DNA of 64,000 nt from CAYQTL01 sp964420405. GTDB taxonomy: Bacteria; Acidobacteriota; Thermoanaerobaculia; Thermoanaerobaculales; Sulfomarinibacteraceae. Below are positions 33,690 through 42,724 of this stretch, piece by piece. The stretch's first letter is position 1, and the number at the start of each line of letters is the position of its first letter. A model generated the notes under the pieces. The model worked only from the letters and a program-made list of their open reading frames with translations, did not search any database and was not told the DNA's origin. A program made the translations under genes and the position numbers. The stretch is taken from NCBI GenBank assembly GCA_964420405.1, contig CAYQTL010000010.1, positions 50,706 to 114,705 of the forward strand, read 5' to 3'.

Positions 33690-35738
33690 TCATCGCCGCT
33701 CTCGTCCGACCCCGAAGCCGATCCCGAGCTCCTCCGGCTGGTCGTGCACCTCCGGGTGGAGGTACCGACCGCGTTCGGCGCCGGACTTGGGGTGCTCGAC
33801 CGGGATGCGGTTGTGCTCCGCCCAGGCGTCCTGGCGCACTCCGGTGACCTGCCACGAGACCTCGAGTCCCGGTCGGCCTCCTGCGATGACGAACCGGTTG
33901 TCCACGATCGGCTCGGCCACGTACACGGGGGCGAAGCCGCCGATGCAGGTCAGCTGGTAGCGGAAGTCGCGGTTGAGGGCCTCGAACCACTCCGGCAGCT
34001 CGACCACCGCGGCGCCGTCGTCACCGAGCACGACGTTTCCGTTGTACACGTTCATCATGTCCGGCGACTCGACGAACGAGTGCGACAGGAACATGGCCTC
34101 CGGACGCAAGGGGTGGTCGATGGTGAAGCTGCCGCCGGTCTTCGAGAGACTTCCCTGGATCTCGACGTCACCCAGGAACTCCCCGGCCTGGGTCGCGTCC
34201 TGCTCCGCGCTCGCCTGCAGCGCCACCCCGTCGAGACCTCTGGCCAGGGCGAAGACGGCGACCCCGCCGTCCGCGGGGTTCAGTGCGTCGACCGCGCCGA
34301 ACAGCGGCTCCTCGGAGTAGCCGTACACGCCGGGACCGTTGACGCTCGCGCCGAGCATCCCGGCGCTGGCCAGGGTCGAGTCCGAGATGTCGATGACGTC
34401 CATGTCGGTGCCCGGCCCGAAGCCGGCCACGCCGGGGAAGTCGGCGCTCATCCCGACGACGCCGGAGTTGCCCTCGCCGAAGCCGCGCACCCCGATCACG
34501 CCGGTGCCGAAGACCCCGATGCCGCCGCCCGAGGGCACGGCCGTGCCCCCCACGCCCCAGCCCGAGCCGTGAGTGGTGCCCGCCACCGCCGCGGTCTCGT
34601 TGGAGCTGTCGGTGATCTCGAAGAAGCCGGCGGAGCGGCTGCCCTCGTTGCGGATGTAGAACGAGACCTCGTCACCGGTGTTGACCGTCGGCTGGAACGG
34701 AAGGGTGAGACCGCCGACGTCGACCCAGTCGAGGGCGTTGCCGTCGCTGCCCAGGACCTGGCCGGAGGCGGCGCTGCCGGCCGCGAGCTTGCGCTGAGTG
34801 ACGCCGCCGTCGGCGATCCCGACCGCGTCCGCGTTGACGTCGATGCCGTCACCGGCGCCGACGTGCACCACGACATCGCCGCTGTCGCCGCCGCCGGTGA
34901 GGCCGTCGCCGGCGTCGACCGCCGTGATGTCACCGCTGTCGCCGTTGTCCTGGATCAGGCGGTGGGCGTAGCGCATCTCGAAGGTCGACGGGTCGCCGCT
35001 GGCGTTGGCGATCCCCGAACCGAAGGCGATCACCTCGCCGCTGCCGCCGGTCACTGACACCACCAGCGTGCCGTTGCGGGTCGGCGTCGCGCCGGCGCCG
35101 AGCTCGGACAGGTTGAACTGGCGCGCCTCGAACGGCCCGAGGGTGTAGCTGGTCTGCCCCAGCTGGTTGTCCGGGCCCTGGGACAGCGTCACCTGGACGG
35201 TCACCGAGCTGCCGGTGGTCTCGATGAAGCCGTAGTTGTAGCGGAACGCGCCGTCGCTGGACTGGTCGACGCCGAGGATCTCGGAGTGCTCGCCGCGGGC
35301 GATGGCGAAGGAGGCCGGGACCGCGGCGAAGAACTGCCCCTGGGTCGCCGACCGGTCGCTTCCGGGTTGGTTGTAGATCCGCGAGTTGACGACCACGAGC
35401 CGGTTCGAGGTCACCCGGATGGCGCCGAACTCCTGCAGGCCGAACAGGGTCTGCACCGCTTCGTCGAAGCGCAGGGTCTCGTCGGCGCCGACGGTGACGT
35501 TGTAGCTCGGTGGCGAGGTGTTGCTCTGGTTGCGGACCAGCAGCTCGATGGTGCAGTCGGCGGGGTCATCGGTCGGGTTGTGTATCCACAGGGTGGTGTA
35601 CCAGTGCGATCCCCCCGCGCCAGGGCCGTTGCCGGCCGAAGCGATGAAGACGTCGGTCTCCGGGAAGGCTGCTCCGGCGAGAGACGGGAAGACGGCGAGG
35701 ATGGCTGTCGTCAACACAACGGCGAGTACTCGGCTCAT
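33690..35738 (-). CDS. Large secreted protein with fibre-like middle region
   Basis: A 682-residue exported protein; the signal peptide ends at LAGAAF (about 23). Residues 25-270 are beta-rich with SAGNGPGAGGSHWYTTLWIHNP, a pattern I associate with Acidobacteriota secreted proteins. Residues 275-340 show repeated GDGLTGGGDSGDVVVHVG-type glycine/aspartate turns as in tail-fibre or adhesin stems. Another Gly/Val-rich repeat region (GVIGVRGFGEGNSGVVG) follows. A conserved C-terminal domain (about 535-665) contains FTIDHPLRPEAMFLSHSFVE. AAAGGAG supports ATG. The last dozen codons (GIGFGVG) run into degenerate CGATCC-type repeat DNA, so the original end may have been extended. A role in surface display or adhesion is inferred. 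Confidence 0.75.
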   Translation of the reverse strand: MSRVLAVVLTTAILAVFPSLAGAAFPETDVFIASAGNGPGAGGSHWYTTLWIHNPTDDPADCTIELLVRNQSNTSPPSYNVTVGADETLRFDEAVQTLFGLQEFGAIRVTSNRLVVVNSRIYNQPGSDRSATQGQFFAAVPASFAIARGEHSEILGVDQSSDGAFRYNYGFIETTGSSVTVQVTLSQGPDNQLGQTSYTLGPFEARQFNLSELGAGATPTRNGTLVVSVTGGSGEVIAFGSGIANASGDPSTFEMRYAHRLIQDNGDSGDITAVDAGDGLTGGGDSGDVVVHVGAGDGIDVNADAVGIADGGVTQRKLAAGSAASGQVLGSDGNALDWVDVGGLTLPFQPTVNTGDEVSFYIRNEGSRSAGFFEITDSSNETAAVAGTTHGSGWGVGGTAVPSGGGIGVFGTGVIGVRGFGEGNSGVVGMSADFPGVAGFGPGTDMDVIDISDSTLASAGMLGASVNGPGVYGYSEEPLFGAVDALNPADGGVAVFALARGLDGVALQASAEQDATQAGEFLGDVEIQGSLSKTGGSFTIDHPLRPEAMFLSHSFVESPDMMNVYNGNVVLGDDGAAVVELPEWFEALNRDFRYQLTCIGGFAPVYVAEPIVDNRFVIAGGRPGLEVSWQVTGVRQDAWAEHNRIPVEHPKSGAERGRYLHPEVHDQPEELGIGFGVGRERR

Positions 35739-36028
35739 GGTCTGCTCCTTTGCGGCCTGCGTGTGACCGCTCTCGGACCGCGCACGGTGAAGCCACCGCC
35801 CTCGGCCCGGACGTGTCGCGCTCCACGATCACCGTACGGCCGCGGGCACTGCTGAGGCATGGTGGGCCCACCCACGGAGCCAAAGGGCGAGTCTCGGTTT
35901 GAGACTGGGACGACGCCGGTCGTGCGCCCGCCAGCGGGCCAAGCACTGCCCGCTGATCGGCGAGCCGGCTCCTCGCCTGGAGCCGGCGGCAGAACCTCGA
36001 TCGAGCGCGCCCGACTCCCTGCCAGGAG
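35739..36028. other. Accessory spacer without a gene
   Basis: Apart from the ribosome site of the secreted-protein gene, I see no coherent protein in any frame here. A short GAGCCGGCT / GGAGCCGGC direct repeat near 35962-35988 is the only structure noted. Together with the PIN remnant this makes a roughly 590-bp low-density stretch. Confidence 0.5.
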
Positions 36029-36278
36029 AGCGTCGCGGCGGACGTCGCGGCGTTCCGCCGTCACGACCTCGGCCGCGTGCCGCTCCCGGAGGCCCACTCC
36101 CGCGTGCTCGCACTCGCCGACGAGCTCCTTCCACGACATCCTGCGGAGGCGGATCGTGCAGATGCGCAGTGAGGACGACCTCTCTCTGGCGGGCCTCTCA
36201 CGTGACGAGCGCGACGTCGACGGCGCGCTCGTCTTCGACCGGCACGTCGACGACACGGGGCTCTCCGTGCTCGGCTGA
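36029..36278 (+). pseudogene. Decayed PIN-domain (VapC-type) toxin
   Basis: Two overlapping frames together recall the C-terminal half of a VapC ribonuclease. The first (36029-36172) gives VAAFRRHDLGRVPLPEAHSR, then VLALADELLPRHP and a stop. The second (36162-36278) gives LSLAGLSRDERDVDGALVFDRHVDDTGLSVLG, matching the usual FDRRL..AAR..GL.VL end. The ADALHLA step between them is scrambled and the N-terminal catalytic Asp is missing. A frameshift plus truncation is likely. No antitoxin gene is evident. The assignment rests on pattern memory. Confidence 0.45.
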
Positions 36279-36329
36279 GACCAACTCACGCTGCATTCGA
36301 GACGTCCGCGCCGCCGCGCAGAGGTCGTG

Positions 36330-36674
36330 TCAGCACCCGAGGAGGGGAATCTGCGCCGCCGACTCCGGCGTGAGCTGCAGCAGGCCACGAAGGGCGGCCC
36401 GATGCTCGTCCGGCCGCGCCGAGTCCGCGACGTACAGGGCCGCGGGCAGGTCCCGCCATCGGAGCAGCTCCCGCCGCACGGCACGCCGCTGAGCCAGGGC
36501 GACGGTGAGATCGGTCAGCCGCAGCACGCGTTCGTACGCACGCCGGCGCCGGTCGAGGTGGTCTGCGCCCATCAGACGGGACGCCCGCTGCATCTCGTTG
36601 GCGATCATCAGCATCCGCTGCGGATGGTCGAACTGTCGCCACCGCTCGACGTCGAGACCCGCGTGCTGGGTCAC
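36330..36674 (-). CDS. Hypothetical helical protein paired with DUF5674
   Basis: A 114-residue soluble protein, mostly helical, with RWRQFDHPQRMLMIANEMQR near the start, then YERVLRLTDLTVALAQRRAV and RRELLRWRDLPAALYVAD. This resembles small uncharacterised proteins of candidate phyla in which a W...M..I..E..RA segment precedes a RAL.L.DLT helix. The GTG start overlaps the DUF5674 stop by 4 nt (GTGA), which argues that it is real and coupled. It contains no nuclease motif, so a toxin-antitoxin role is only a possibility. Confidence 0.6.
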   Translation of the reverse strand: MTQHAGLDVERWRQFDHPQRMLMIANEMQRASRLMGADHLDRRRRAYERVLRLTDLTVALAQRRAVRRELLRWRDLPAALYVADSARPDEHRAALRGLLQLTPESAAQIPLLGC

Positions 36675-37027
36675 GGCAGCGGCTCGCCGTTGCCGATGAG
36701 ACGGAGGATGAGCTCCCGGACGCGGTTCCGGACCGGCTCGTTCTCGACCACCATGCTCCTGTTCCCCTGCGAGGGTCGGATGTTGATCAATGACGTGTAC
36801 TCGATGCACGCGTCCTCGCCGAGGCCCGGGGAGTCGTTGGCACCCCAGAGATCCTCCTGGCGGCTGCCGGACTCGAGCAGCACCTGCTCGGCGTCGGCAT
36901 GCAGCTCGCCGCCGACGGCAGCCACGCCCCGCTGGACGTCGACGACGTACTTGACCATGTCGCCGAAGAGACGCTCGACGAGCACCGACAGCCGATCCTG
37001 GGGGATCCTGGCGTCGACCACGACCAC
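36671..37027 (-). CDS. DUF5674-like protein
   Basis: A 118-residue soluble protein matching the pattern I recall for DUF5674: LFGDMVKYVVDVQRGVAAVG, GELHADAEQVLLESGSRQED, LWGAN, then IEYTSLINIRPSQGNRSM. The GTG start is chosen because AGGAGG lies about eight bases upstream; an ATG at 37048 is also in frame. Members occur scattered in Bacteria next to small helical proteins and have no known function. It is coupled by a 4-nt overlap to the next gene. The invariant Asp/His/Glu residues (ELHADAE) would suit a metal site, but that is conjecture. Confidence 0.7.
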   Translation of the reverse strand: MVVVDARIPQDRLSVLVERLFGDMVKYVVDVQRGVAAVGGELHADAEQVLLESGSRQEDLWGANDSPGLGEDACIEYTSLINIRPSQGNRSMVVENEPVRNRVRELILRLIGNGEPLP

Positions 37028-37157
37028 GTCCGGAACCTCCTGGTCCATGGCCGCGGATTCGAGCGTCGGGACTCAGGGGTGTGGCGCGACCTCGGTGTGT
37101 GCAGGATCCTCCCGCGCTGGCCGTGGTCCCGGCCGGGCACGCGCAGTGCCGTCGACG

Positions 37158-37289
37158 TCACCACTCCTCGCGGAAGGGCCGCACCTCGAGCTCGAATGTC
37201 CAGGCGGAGCGGGGCTGGTGGGAGATTTCGGAGACGGTGTGGGCGATGTCGTCCGGGGCGAGGAAGAGCTCGTCGGGCCGGTCGGGCAT
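37158..37289 (-). CDS. Short hypothetical protein, intact paralogue of the 33.4-kb fragment
   Basis: A 43-residue frame with APDDIAHTVSEISHQPRSAW followed by TFELEVRPFREEW. It may be the C-terminal end of a longer decayed gene, because upstream frames (37290-37410) carry protein-like pieces in different frames. The near copy at 33418-33511 shows the sequence was coding and has been duplicated. ATG 37289 has only a weak GAGG upstream. Function unknown. It lies 130 bp upstream of the DUF5674 gene, in the same direction. Confidence 0.4.
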   Translation of the reverse strand: MPDRPDELFLAPDDIAHTVSEISHQPRSAWTFELEVRPFREEW

Positions 37290-37537
37290 CGCCTCAGCGC
37301 CCACGGACCTCCGACTCGCCCCGGACGACGAGTCGGGGCGCTTCGGCCAGCCCTCACCCGACCTCCACGAGTCGCGGGTCGAGGCAGGATCACTGGATGC
37401 CGCGGCGGGCACGGGTGTTCGTGGCTACGGAGTCTCCTGCCGCCCACCGCCATGTGATCCGTCGCACCGGGGACCGCCCCGCGCACCGCCGCCTGTCCCG
37501 ATCTCTGCTACCGTTGCCGGGCTGGAGGTCCTGCCCG

Positions 37538-40500
37538 ATGAGAAGACCCGTCCTCGCCATCCTCACCATCACGATCCTCGCGACCACCGCCGGTGCGACG
37601 GAGCCGCGCCACCTCGTGGTTCCCCCGGCAGGGGTCGACGTCGACCAGCTCGTGGACCAGCACTCCGTGCTCGTGCTCGAGCGCTACCCGGACGCCGTCT
37701 GGGTCGCCGGCTCTGCGGACACCCTCCGCGCCGCCGGCGCGTTCGTCAAGACGATCCCTGACTGGGACCTGATCCGCACGGTGCAGCCGTTCCGAACCTC
37801 CGAGCGGGAGAGTCTGGCGACGGCGCAGCGGCCGGGGCTGTACCTGCTCCACTTCCGCGCGCCGATCAAGGCCGAGTGGGCGGCAGCCGTGCGCGAGCGC
37901 ACCGGCGTCACCTTCGTGCAGTCGTTCCCGAACCTGGCGATGGTGGTCCACGTGGCCTCGGCGGGGATGCGTTTCGACACCCTGCCGGGCGTCGACTGGG
38001 CCGGCGAGCTCGAGCCCGAGTGGCGGGTGTCGCCCCACGTCGCCAAGGCCCCGGCCGGCTCCACCGGCCGCGCGGTCGTGATGATGGTCAACGCGCCGAA
38101 CCTCGAGGACACCCTGCGCCGCCTCGGGGACCTGGGCGTCGCGTTCACGCTTCCCGAGCGGCTCACCGAGCCCTGGTTCCCGCTGCGCGGCACCGGCGGT
38201 CGCGAGCTCGTCGACCAGGTCGCCGCGCTCGAGCACGTGCTGTGGATCGAGCCCGATCCCGACAAGGTGATGCACGACGAGGTGCAGGCCCTCGCCCTGT
38301 CCGGCCAGCACTCCTCGTGGCAGCCCGACCCCCCCGGCTACAAGGCGTGGCTCGCGTCGGTCGGCCTCGACGACCTGTCGACCGTGGTCATCGACGTCGC
38401 CGACGACGGCTGGGACACCGGCGACATGACGGTCGGCAACCACCACCCCGACTTCGACGACGCCGCCGGCACCACCTCCCGGGTGATCTACCTCAACGAC
38501 CTCTGCGGCGACGGCAACCACGGCGCCGGGGGTCACGGCACGATCAACATGGCGATCGCGTTCGGCGACGGCGCCGGCACCGCCCTGGTCGACCCCGACG
38601 GCTACTCCTACGGCACCGGGATCGCGCCCACCGCACGCGGCGGCAACACCAAGATCTTCAACGACGGCGGCTCGTTCTGCCCGACGACGATGACCTCGAT
38701 CACCACCCCCGCCCAGGCCGCCGGCGCCCACATCACCTCCAACTCCTGGGGCGCGGCCACCTACGGCGGGTACAACGCCGACGCCGCCGAGTACGACCTG
38801 CTGGTCCGCGACGCCAACAACAACCCGGGCGACGGCCTGCAGGAGTTCACGATCGTGTTCTCCGCCGGCAACAGCGGTCCGGCGGACGGTCAGACCGGCT
38901 CGCCAGGGACGGCCAAGAACGTCATCACCTCCGGCGCCTCGGAGAACGTCCGCGACGACGGTCAGCTCGACGGCTGCGGCGACTCCAACGCTGACAGCTT
39001 CCAGGACCTGACGGACTTCACATCGCCCGGCCCGACCGAGGACGGGCGCATCAAGCCCGACGCCGTCGCCCCCGGCAACCACGTCCAGGGCGCCGCCTCC
39101 CAGTGGTCCGGCTTCGACGGCTCCTCCGTCTGCGGCGGACCGAACAACGATTTCTCGGCCCCCCCAGACGACGCCTACTGGCCGCCCGGCCAGACCTGGT
39201 ACACCTGGTCGTCGGGAACCTCCCACTCCTGCCCCGGCATGGCCGGGACCGCCGCCCTGATCTACGAGTGGTACCTCGCCGAGTACGGCTCGGCGCCGTC
39301 CCCCGCCATGAACAAGGCGGTCATGCTCGCCGGCTCCGACGACATCGCCGGCGGCGACGACGGCAACGGCGGCATCATCGGCGCCCTGCCCAACGGCCGC
39401 CAGGGGTGGGGGCTGGTGAACCTGGCGAGGGTGATCGACGCCGCGGGACGCTACGCCTTCGACCAGGAGCACGTGTTCACCACCTCGGGTGAGGACTTCA
39501 CGCCGGTGCCGCTGTTCACGGTGGTCGACCCCGCCGAGCCGGTGCGCATCATGCTGGTCTACACCGACGCGCCCGGCAACCCGAACGCCACGCCCACCGG
39601 CGGCCTCGGCAACGACCTCGACCTCGAGGTGACCGTCGGCGGCGACGTCTACCTCGGCAACAACTTCAGCGGCGGCTTCTCGCAGACCGGCGGGACCGCC
39701 GACGCGGTCAACAACGTGGAGGCCGTCTACCTGCCTGCCGGCGCGGCCGGGACCTTCACGGTCCGCGTGATCGCGTCGAGCGTCGCGGACGACGCGATCC
39801 CCGGCGACGGCGTCCCGGTCGACCAGGACTTCGCCCTGTTCATCGTCAACGCCACCGACCAGAGCTCGGACGGGGTCGTCGCCCTCGGCGGGACCATCTT
39901 CAGCTGCGCGTCGACGGTCGAGATCACGGTCTCCGACCAGGATCTGCAGGGCGCCGGCACCCAGGCGGTGGAGATCTCCTCCGACACCGAGCCGACGCCC
40001 GAGACGGTGCTCCTGACCGAGGACCCGCCGGGCTCCGGCCTGTTCACCGGGTCGATCCCGACCACCTCGGACCCGGCGGCGGCCGACGGCCAGCTCTCCG
40101 TCGCCCACGCGGACACCATCACCGTCAGCTACGTCGACGCAGACACCGGCGCCGGCACCGGTGCCACGAAGACCGCGACGGCGACGGTCGACTGCCAGGG
40201 CCCGCAGATCACCGCGGTCGCGGTCGACGCCGCGTCCATCACCGAGTCCGAGGCGGTCGTCGGGTGGGTGACCGACGAGCCGGCCACCTCCACCGTGCGG
40301 TTCGGCATCACCGCCCCGCCCACCACCGAAGCCAGCGTCCCTGGCGTGCGCAGCGGCCACGCGGTGACCCTGTCCGGCCTGCAGCCGTGCAGCTCGTACC
40401 TGTACGAGGTCACGTCGTGCGACCGCTGGGGCAACTGCACCACCGACACCGCCGGCGGCAGCTACTACACCTTCACCTCCGGCCAGAAGCTCAGCTACTT

Positions 40501-42058
40501 CGCCGACGACGTCGAGGGAGGCGAGAACGGCTGGACGGCCGACCCGCCGTGGGCGATCACCGATGCCGACGCCCACTCGCCGAGCCACTCCTGGACCGAC
40601 TCCCCCGGCGGCGACTACGCCAACAGCATCGACGTGTCCCTCACCTCCCCCGTCATCGACCTGTCGGGCGTCGGGGCCGCCGAGCTGCGGTTCTGGCACC
40701 GCTACGACCTCGAGACGAGCTACGACTACGGGTACCTCGAGGCGTCCCTCGACGGCTCGATCTGGAGCAATCTGGCGACCTTCAACGGCACCCAGGGAAG
40801 CTGGACCGAGGAGGTCGTGGACCTGTCCGGCTGGAGCGGGAGCCCGACCTTCCAGCTCCGCTTCCGGCTCGACACCGACAGCACCGCCACCCGCGACGGA
40901 TGGTCCGTGGACGACATCGAGATCTCCGCGTTCCGCAGCTGCTCGACCGGCGTGATCGCGCTGGACCGGGTGATGTACGCCTGCGGCGATCCCGTCGAGG
41001 TGACGGTGGTGGACCTGGACCTGAACGCCGACCCGGGAGTGGTCGAGACCGCCACCGTGACGGTCGCCTCCGACTCCGAGCCGGGCGGCGAGACCGTCCT
41101 GCTCACCGAGGACGGCGCCGACTCGTCGTACTTCGTGGGCACCGTCTCGACCACGATCGGCGGCACCGCGGGCGACGGTCAGCTCGCCGTCGCACACCTC
41201 GACCAGGTCACCGCGACCTACGCCGACGCCGACGACGGCACGGGCAGCCCGGCGACCGTCGAGGCCACCGCGTCGATGGACTGCATCGGGCCGGCGATTC
41301 TCGACTTCCAGATCGCCAACGTCGGCATCGGCTCGGCGACGGTGTCCTGGACGACCGACGAGCCCGCCGACACCGTCCTCGAGTGGCACACCGACACCCC
41401 GCCGGACTCCGGCACGATCAGTGATCCCGAGCTGGTCACCGACCACGTGGTGGTGCTGTACGGCCTCGAGGCCTGCACTCCCCACTACGTCCAGGCGAGC
41501 TCGACGGACATCGTCGGCCAGACCGCCACCAGCTCCGAGCTGCAGTTCGTCACCCCGGGCGGCATCCCGGCGTCCGCCGACTCGACCGACACGCCCCGCG
41601 CGATTCCCGACGCGTCCGGCATGAGCTCGCGGGTCACCGTCGCCGAGAGCGGCCTCGTGGGGGACGTGGACGTCATGGTCGACATCACCCACCCGTTCGT
41701 CGGCGACATCGACCTCCAGCTGATCGCGCCGGACGGCACCCGCGTCAACCTCAGCCGCGACAACGGCGGCTCGGGCGACGACTACGACGGCACCGTGTTC
41801 GACGACGAGGCCCCGGTCGCCATCGGCGACGGCTCGGCCCCGTTCAGCGGCAGCTACCGCCCCGAGGAGCCGCTGTCGGTGCTCGACGGGATCGAGGCCG
41901 CCGGCAACTGGTGGCTGCAGGTCGTCGACGACACCGGCACCAACGCCGGCACCCTCGAGTCCTGGCAGCTGCGGCTGCAGCTCCAGTCATCCTGTGCGCT
42001 GTTCGAGGACGGCTTCGAGAACGGCGACACCACCGCGTGGAGCTCCACCGAGCCGTAA
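37538..42058 (+). CDS. Very large secreted subtilisin-family (S8) protease
   Basis: A 1506-residue exported serine endopeptidase. Signal peptide to about 20; N-terminal propeptide-like region to about 280. In the S8 domain the catalytic Asp is in VIDVADDGWD, His in GAGGHGTINMA (near 335), oxyanion Asn in TSNSWG, and Ser in SGTSHSCPGMAG (near 565). A beta domain follows, then two copies of a roughly 145-residue Cys-containing module (about 780-930 and 1140-1290) separated by a MAM-like jelly-roll (about 985-1135). Next is a proprotein-convertase P domain (about 1360-1485). The end is CALFEDGFENGDTTAWSSTE, a tail seen on many exported proteins of such bacteria. GGAGG supports ATG. It probably degrades extracellular protein. 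Confidence 0.92.
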   Translation: MRRPVLAILTITILATTAGATEPRHLVVPPAGVDVDQLVDQHSVLVLERYPDAVWVAGSADTLRAAGAFVKTIPDWDLIRTVQPFRTSERESLATAQRPGLYLLHFRAPIKAEWAAAVRERTGVTFVQSFPNLAMVVHVASAGMRFDTLPGVDWAGELEPEWRVSPHVAKAPAGSTGRAVVMMVNAPNLEDTLRRLGDLGVAFTLPERLTEPWFPLRGTGGRELVDQVAALEHVLWIEPDPDKVMHDEVQALALSGQHSSWQPDPPGYKAWLASVGLDDLSTVVIDVADDGWDTGDMTVGNHHPDFDDAAGTTSRVIYLNDLCGDGNHGAGGHGTINMAIAFGDGAGTALVDPDGYSYGTGIAPTARGGNTKIFNDGGSFCPTTMTSITTPAQAAGAHITSNSWGAATYGGYNADAAEYDLLVRDANNNPGDGLQEFTIVFSAGNSGPADGQTGSPGTAKNVITSGASENVRDDGQLDGCGDSNADSFQDLTDFTSPGPTEDGRIKPDAVAPGNHVQGAASQWSGFDGSSVCGGPNNDFSAPPDDAYWPPGQTWYTWSSGTSHSCPGMAGTAALIYEWYLAEYGSAPSPAMNKAVMLAGSDDIAGGDDGNGGIIGALPNGRQGWGLVNLARVIDAAGRYAFDQEHVFTTSGEDFTPVPLFTVVDPAEPVRIMLVYTDAPGNPNATPTGGLGNDLDLEVTVGGDVYLGNNFSGGFSQTGGTADAVNNVEAVYLPAGAAGTFTVRVIASSVADDAIPGDGVPVDQDFALFIVNATDQSSDGVVALGGTIFSCASTVEITVSDQDLQGAGTQAVEISSDTEPTPETVLLTEDPPGSGLFTGSIPTTSDPAAADGQLSVAHADTITVSYVDADTGAGTGATKTATATVDCQGPQITAVAVDAASITESEAVVGWVTDEPATSTVRFGITAPPTTEASVPGVRSGHAVTLSGLQPCSSYLYEVTSCDRWGNCTTDTAGGSYYTFTSGQKLSYFADDVEGGENGWTADPPWAITDADAHSPSHSWTDSPGGDYANSIDVSLTSPVIDLSGVGAAELRFWHRYDLETSYDYGYLEASLDGSIWSNLATFNGTQGSWTEEVVDLSGWSGSPTFQLRFRLDTDSTATRDGWSVDDIEISAFRSCSTGVIALDRVMYACGDPVEVTVVDLDLNADPGVVETATVTVASDSEPGGETVLLTEDGADSSYFVGTVSTTIGGTAGDGQLAVAHLDQVTATYADADDGTGSPATVEATASMDCIGPAILDFQIANVGIGSATVSWTTDEPADTVLEWHTDTPPDSGTISDPELVTDHVVVLYGLEACTPHYVQASSTDIVGQTATSSELQFVTPGGIPASADSTDTPRAIPDASGMSSRVTVAESGLVGDVDVMVDITHPFVGDIDLQLIAPDGTRVNLSRDNGGSGDDYDGTVFDDEAPVAIGDGSAPFSGSYRPEEPLSVLDGIEAAGNWWLQVVDDTGTNAGTLESWQLRLQLQSSCALFEDGFENGDTTAWSSTEP

Positions 42059-42083
42059 CGCGTTTCTTCTCGCGCCCAGCGGC

Positions 42084-42107
42084 GGCCCGGCACGCGCGTG
42101 CCGGGCC
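42084..42107. terminator. Perfect 24-bp palindrome after the protease
   Basis: GGCCCGGCACGC and its complement form an uninterrupted 12-bp-per-arm palindrome 25 bp beyond the protease stop. It would fold as a very stable hairpin. The following bases (GTCGTGTCTGCG) are only mildly T-rich, so it may act as a transcript end or stability hairpin rather than a classical terminator. Confidence 0.55.
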
Positions 42108-42190
42108 GTCGTGTCTGCGTTCCGGCGGGACTTGAGGTTCTGACGACCCACCGGTACACTCGCGTGACCTCACCGGGTGAGTCACACGAC

Positions 42191-42571
42191 ATGAGGACGA
42201 CCTCGCTGCCCAGGCGCCTCGACGAGCTGCTGCAGTCCACCTCGGACGTGCTGTTCCCCGCCGGGCTCGGGACCATGCCGGTCGAGATCGACAGTCGTTC
42301 CGCCTGCGGCGACACCCCGCTCCACGTGCTCGTCCGGTGGCAGGATCGCCGCGGGGTGGCCCAGCTGCTCGACGCCGGAGCTGACGTCGACAGCGTCGGG
42401 GAGATGGGCGAGACGCCGCTGCACGTGGCGGTGACCCTCGGCGACATCGGGCTCGTCCGGCTGCTGCTCGAAGCCGGCGCCCGCGCCGACATCCGGTCGG
42501 AGTTCGGCGAGACCGCGCGCGACAAGGCGCTTCGCACCGGCGGCGCCGTCGCCGGGCTGCTCGCCGGCTGA
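42191..42571 (+). CDS. Small ankyrin-repeat protein
   Basis: A 126-residue cytoplasmic protein carrying three ankyrin repeats (about 38-120): GDTPLHVLVRWQDRRGVAQL, then GETPLHVAVTLGDIGLVRLL and a degenerate GETARDKALRTGG. Each has the TPLH turn. It is a protein-interaction module with no catalytic motif. The ATG has only GGTGAG ten bases upstream. It follows the protease by 132 bp beyond the hairpin, so it is likely separate. The partner is unknown. Confidence 0.8.
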   Translation: MRTTSLPRRLDELLQSTSDVLFPAGLGTMPVEIDSRSACGDTPLHVLVRWQDRRGVAQLLDAGADVDSVGEMGETPLHVAVTLGDIGLVRLLLEAGARADIRSEFGETARDKALRTGGAVAGLLAG

Positions 42572-42724
42572 GGTCCGGTCGGCGACGGCGGTCGCCACCG
42601 GCGCCCGGCCCTCACCCCGCACCTGCCAGCAGGAGGCTTCGTCCAGGGCCGTGGACGCAGCTGCGACGCGAACGGTTGGCCGCCTGCCTGGCCTCCCCGC
42701 AGCGTCTCCGGGCGATCCGCGGGA

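Noticed and set aside
37508..41692. A 1394-residue minus-strand open frame
   Set aside because: It mirrors the subtilase gene codon by codon and consists of Val/Gly/Asp/Arg runs; the plus strand has a signal peptide, catalytic triad and domains.
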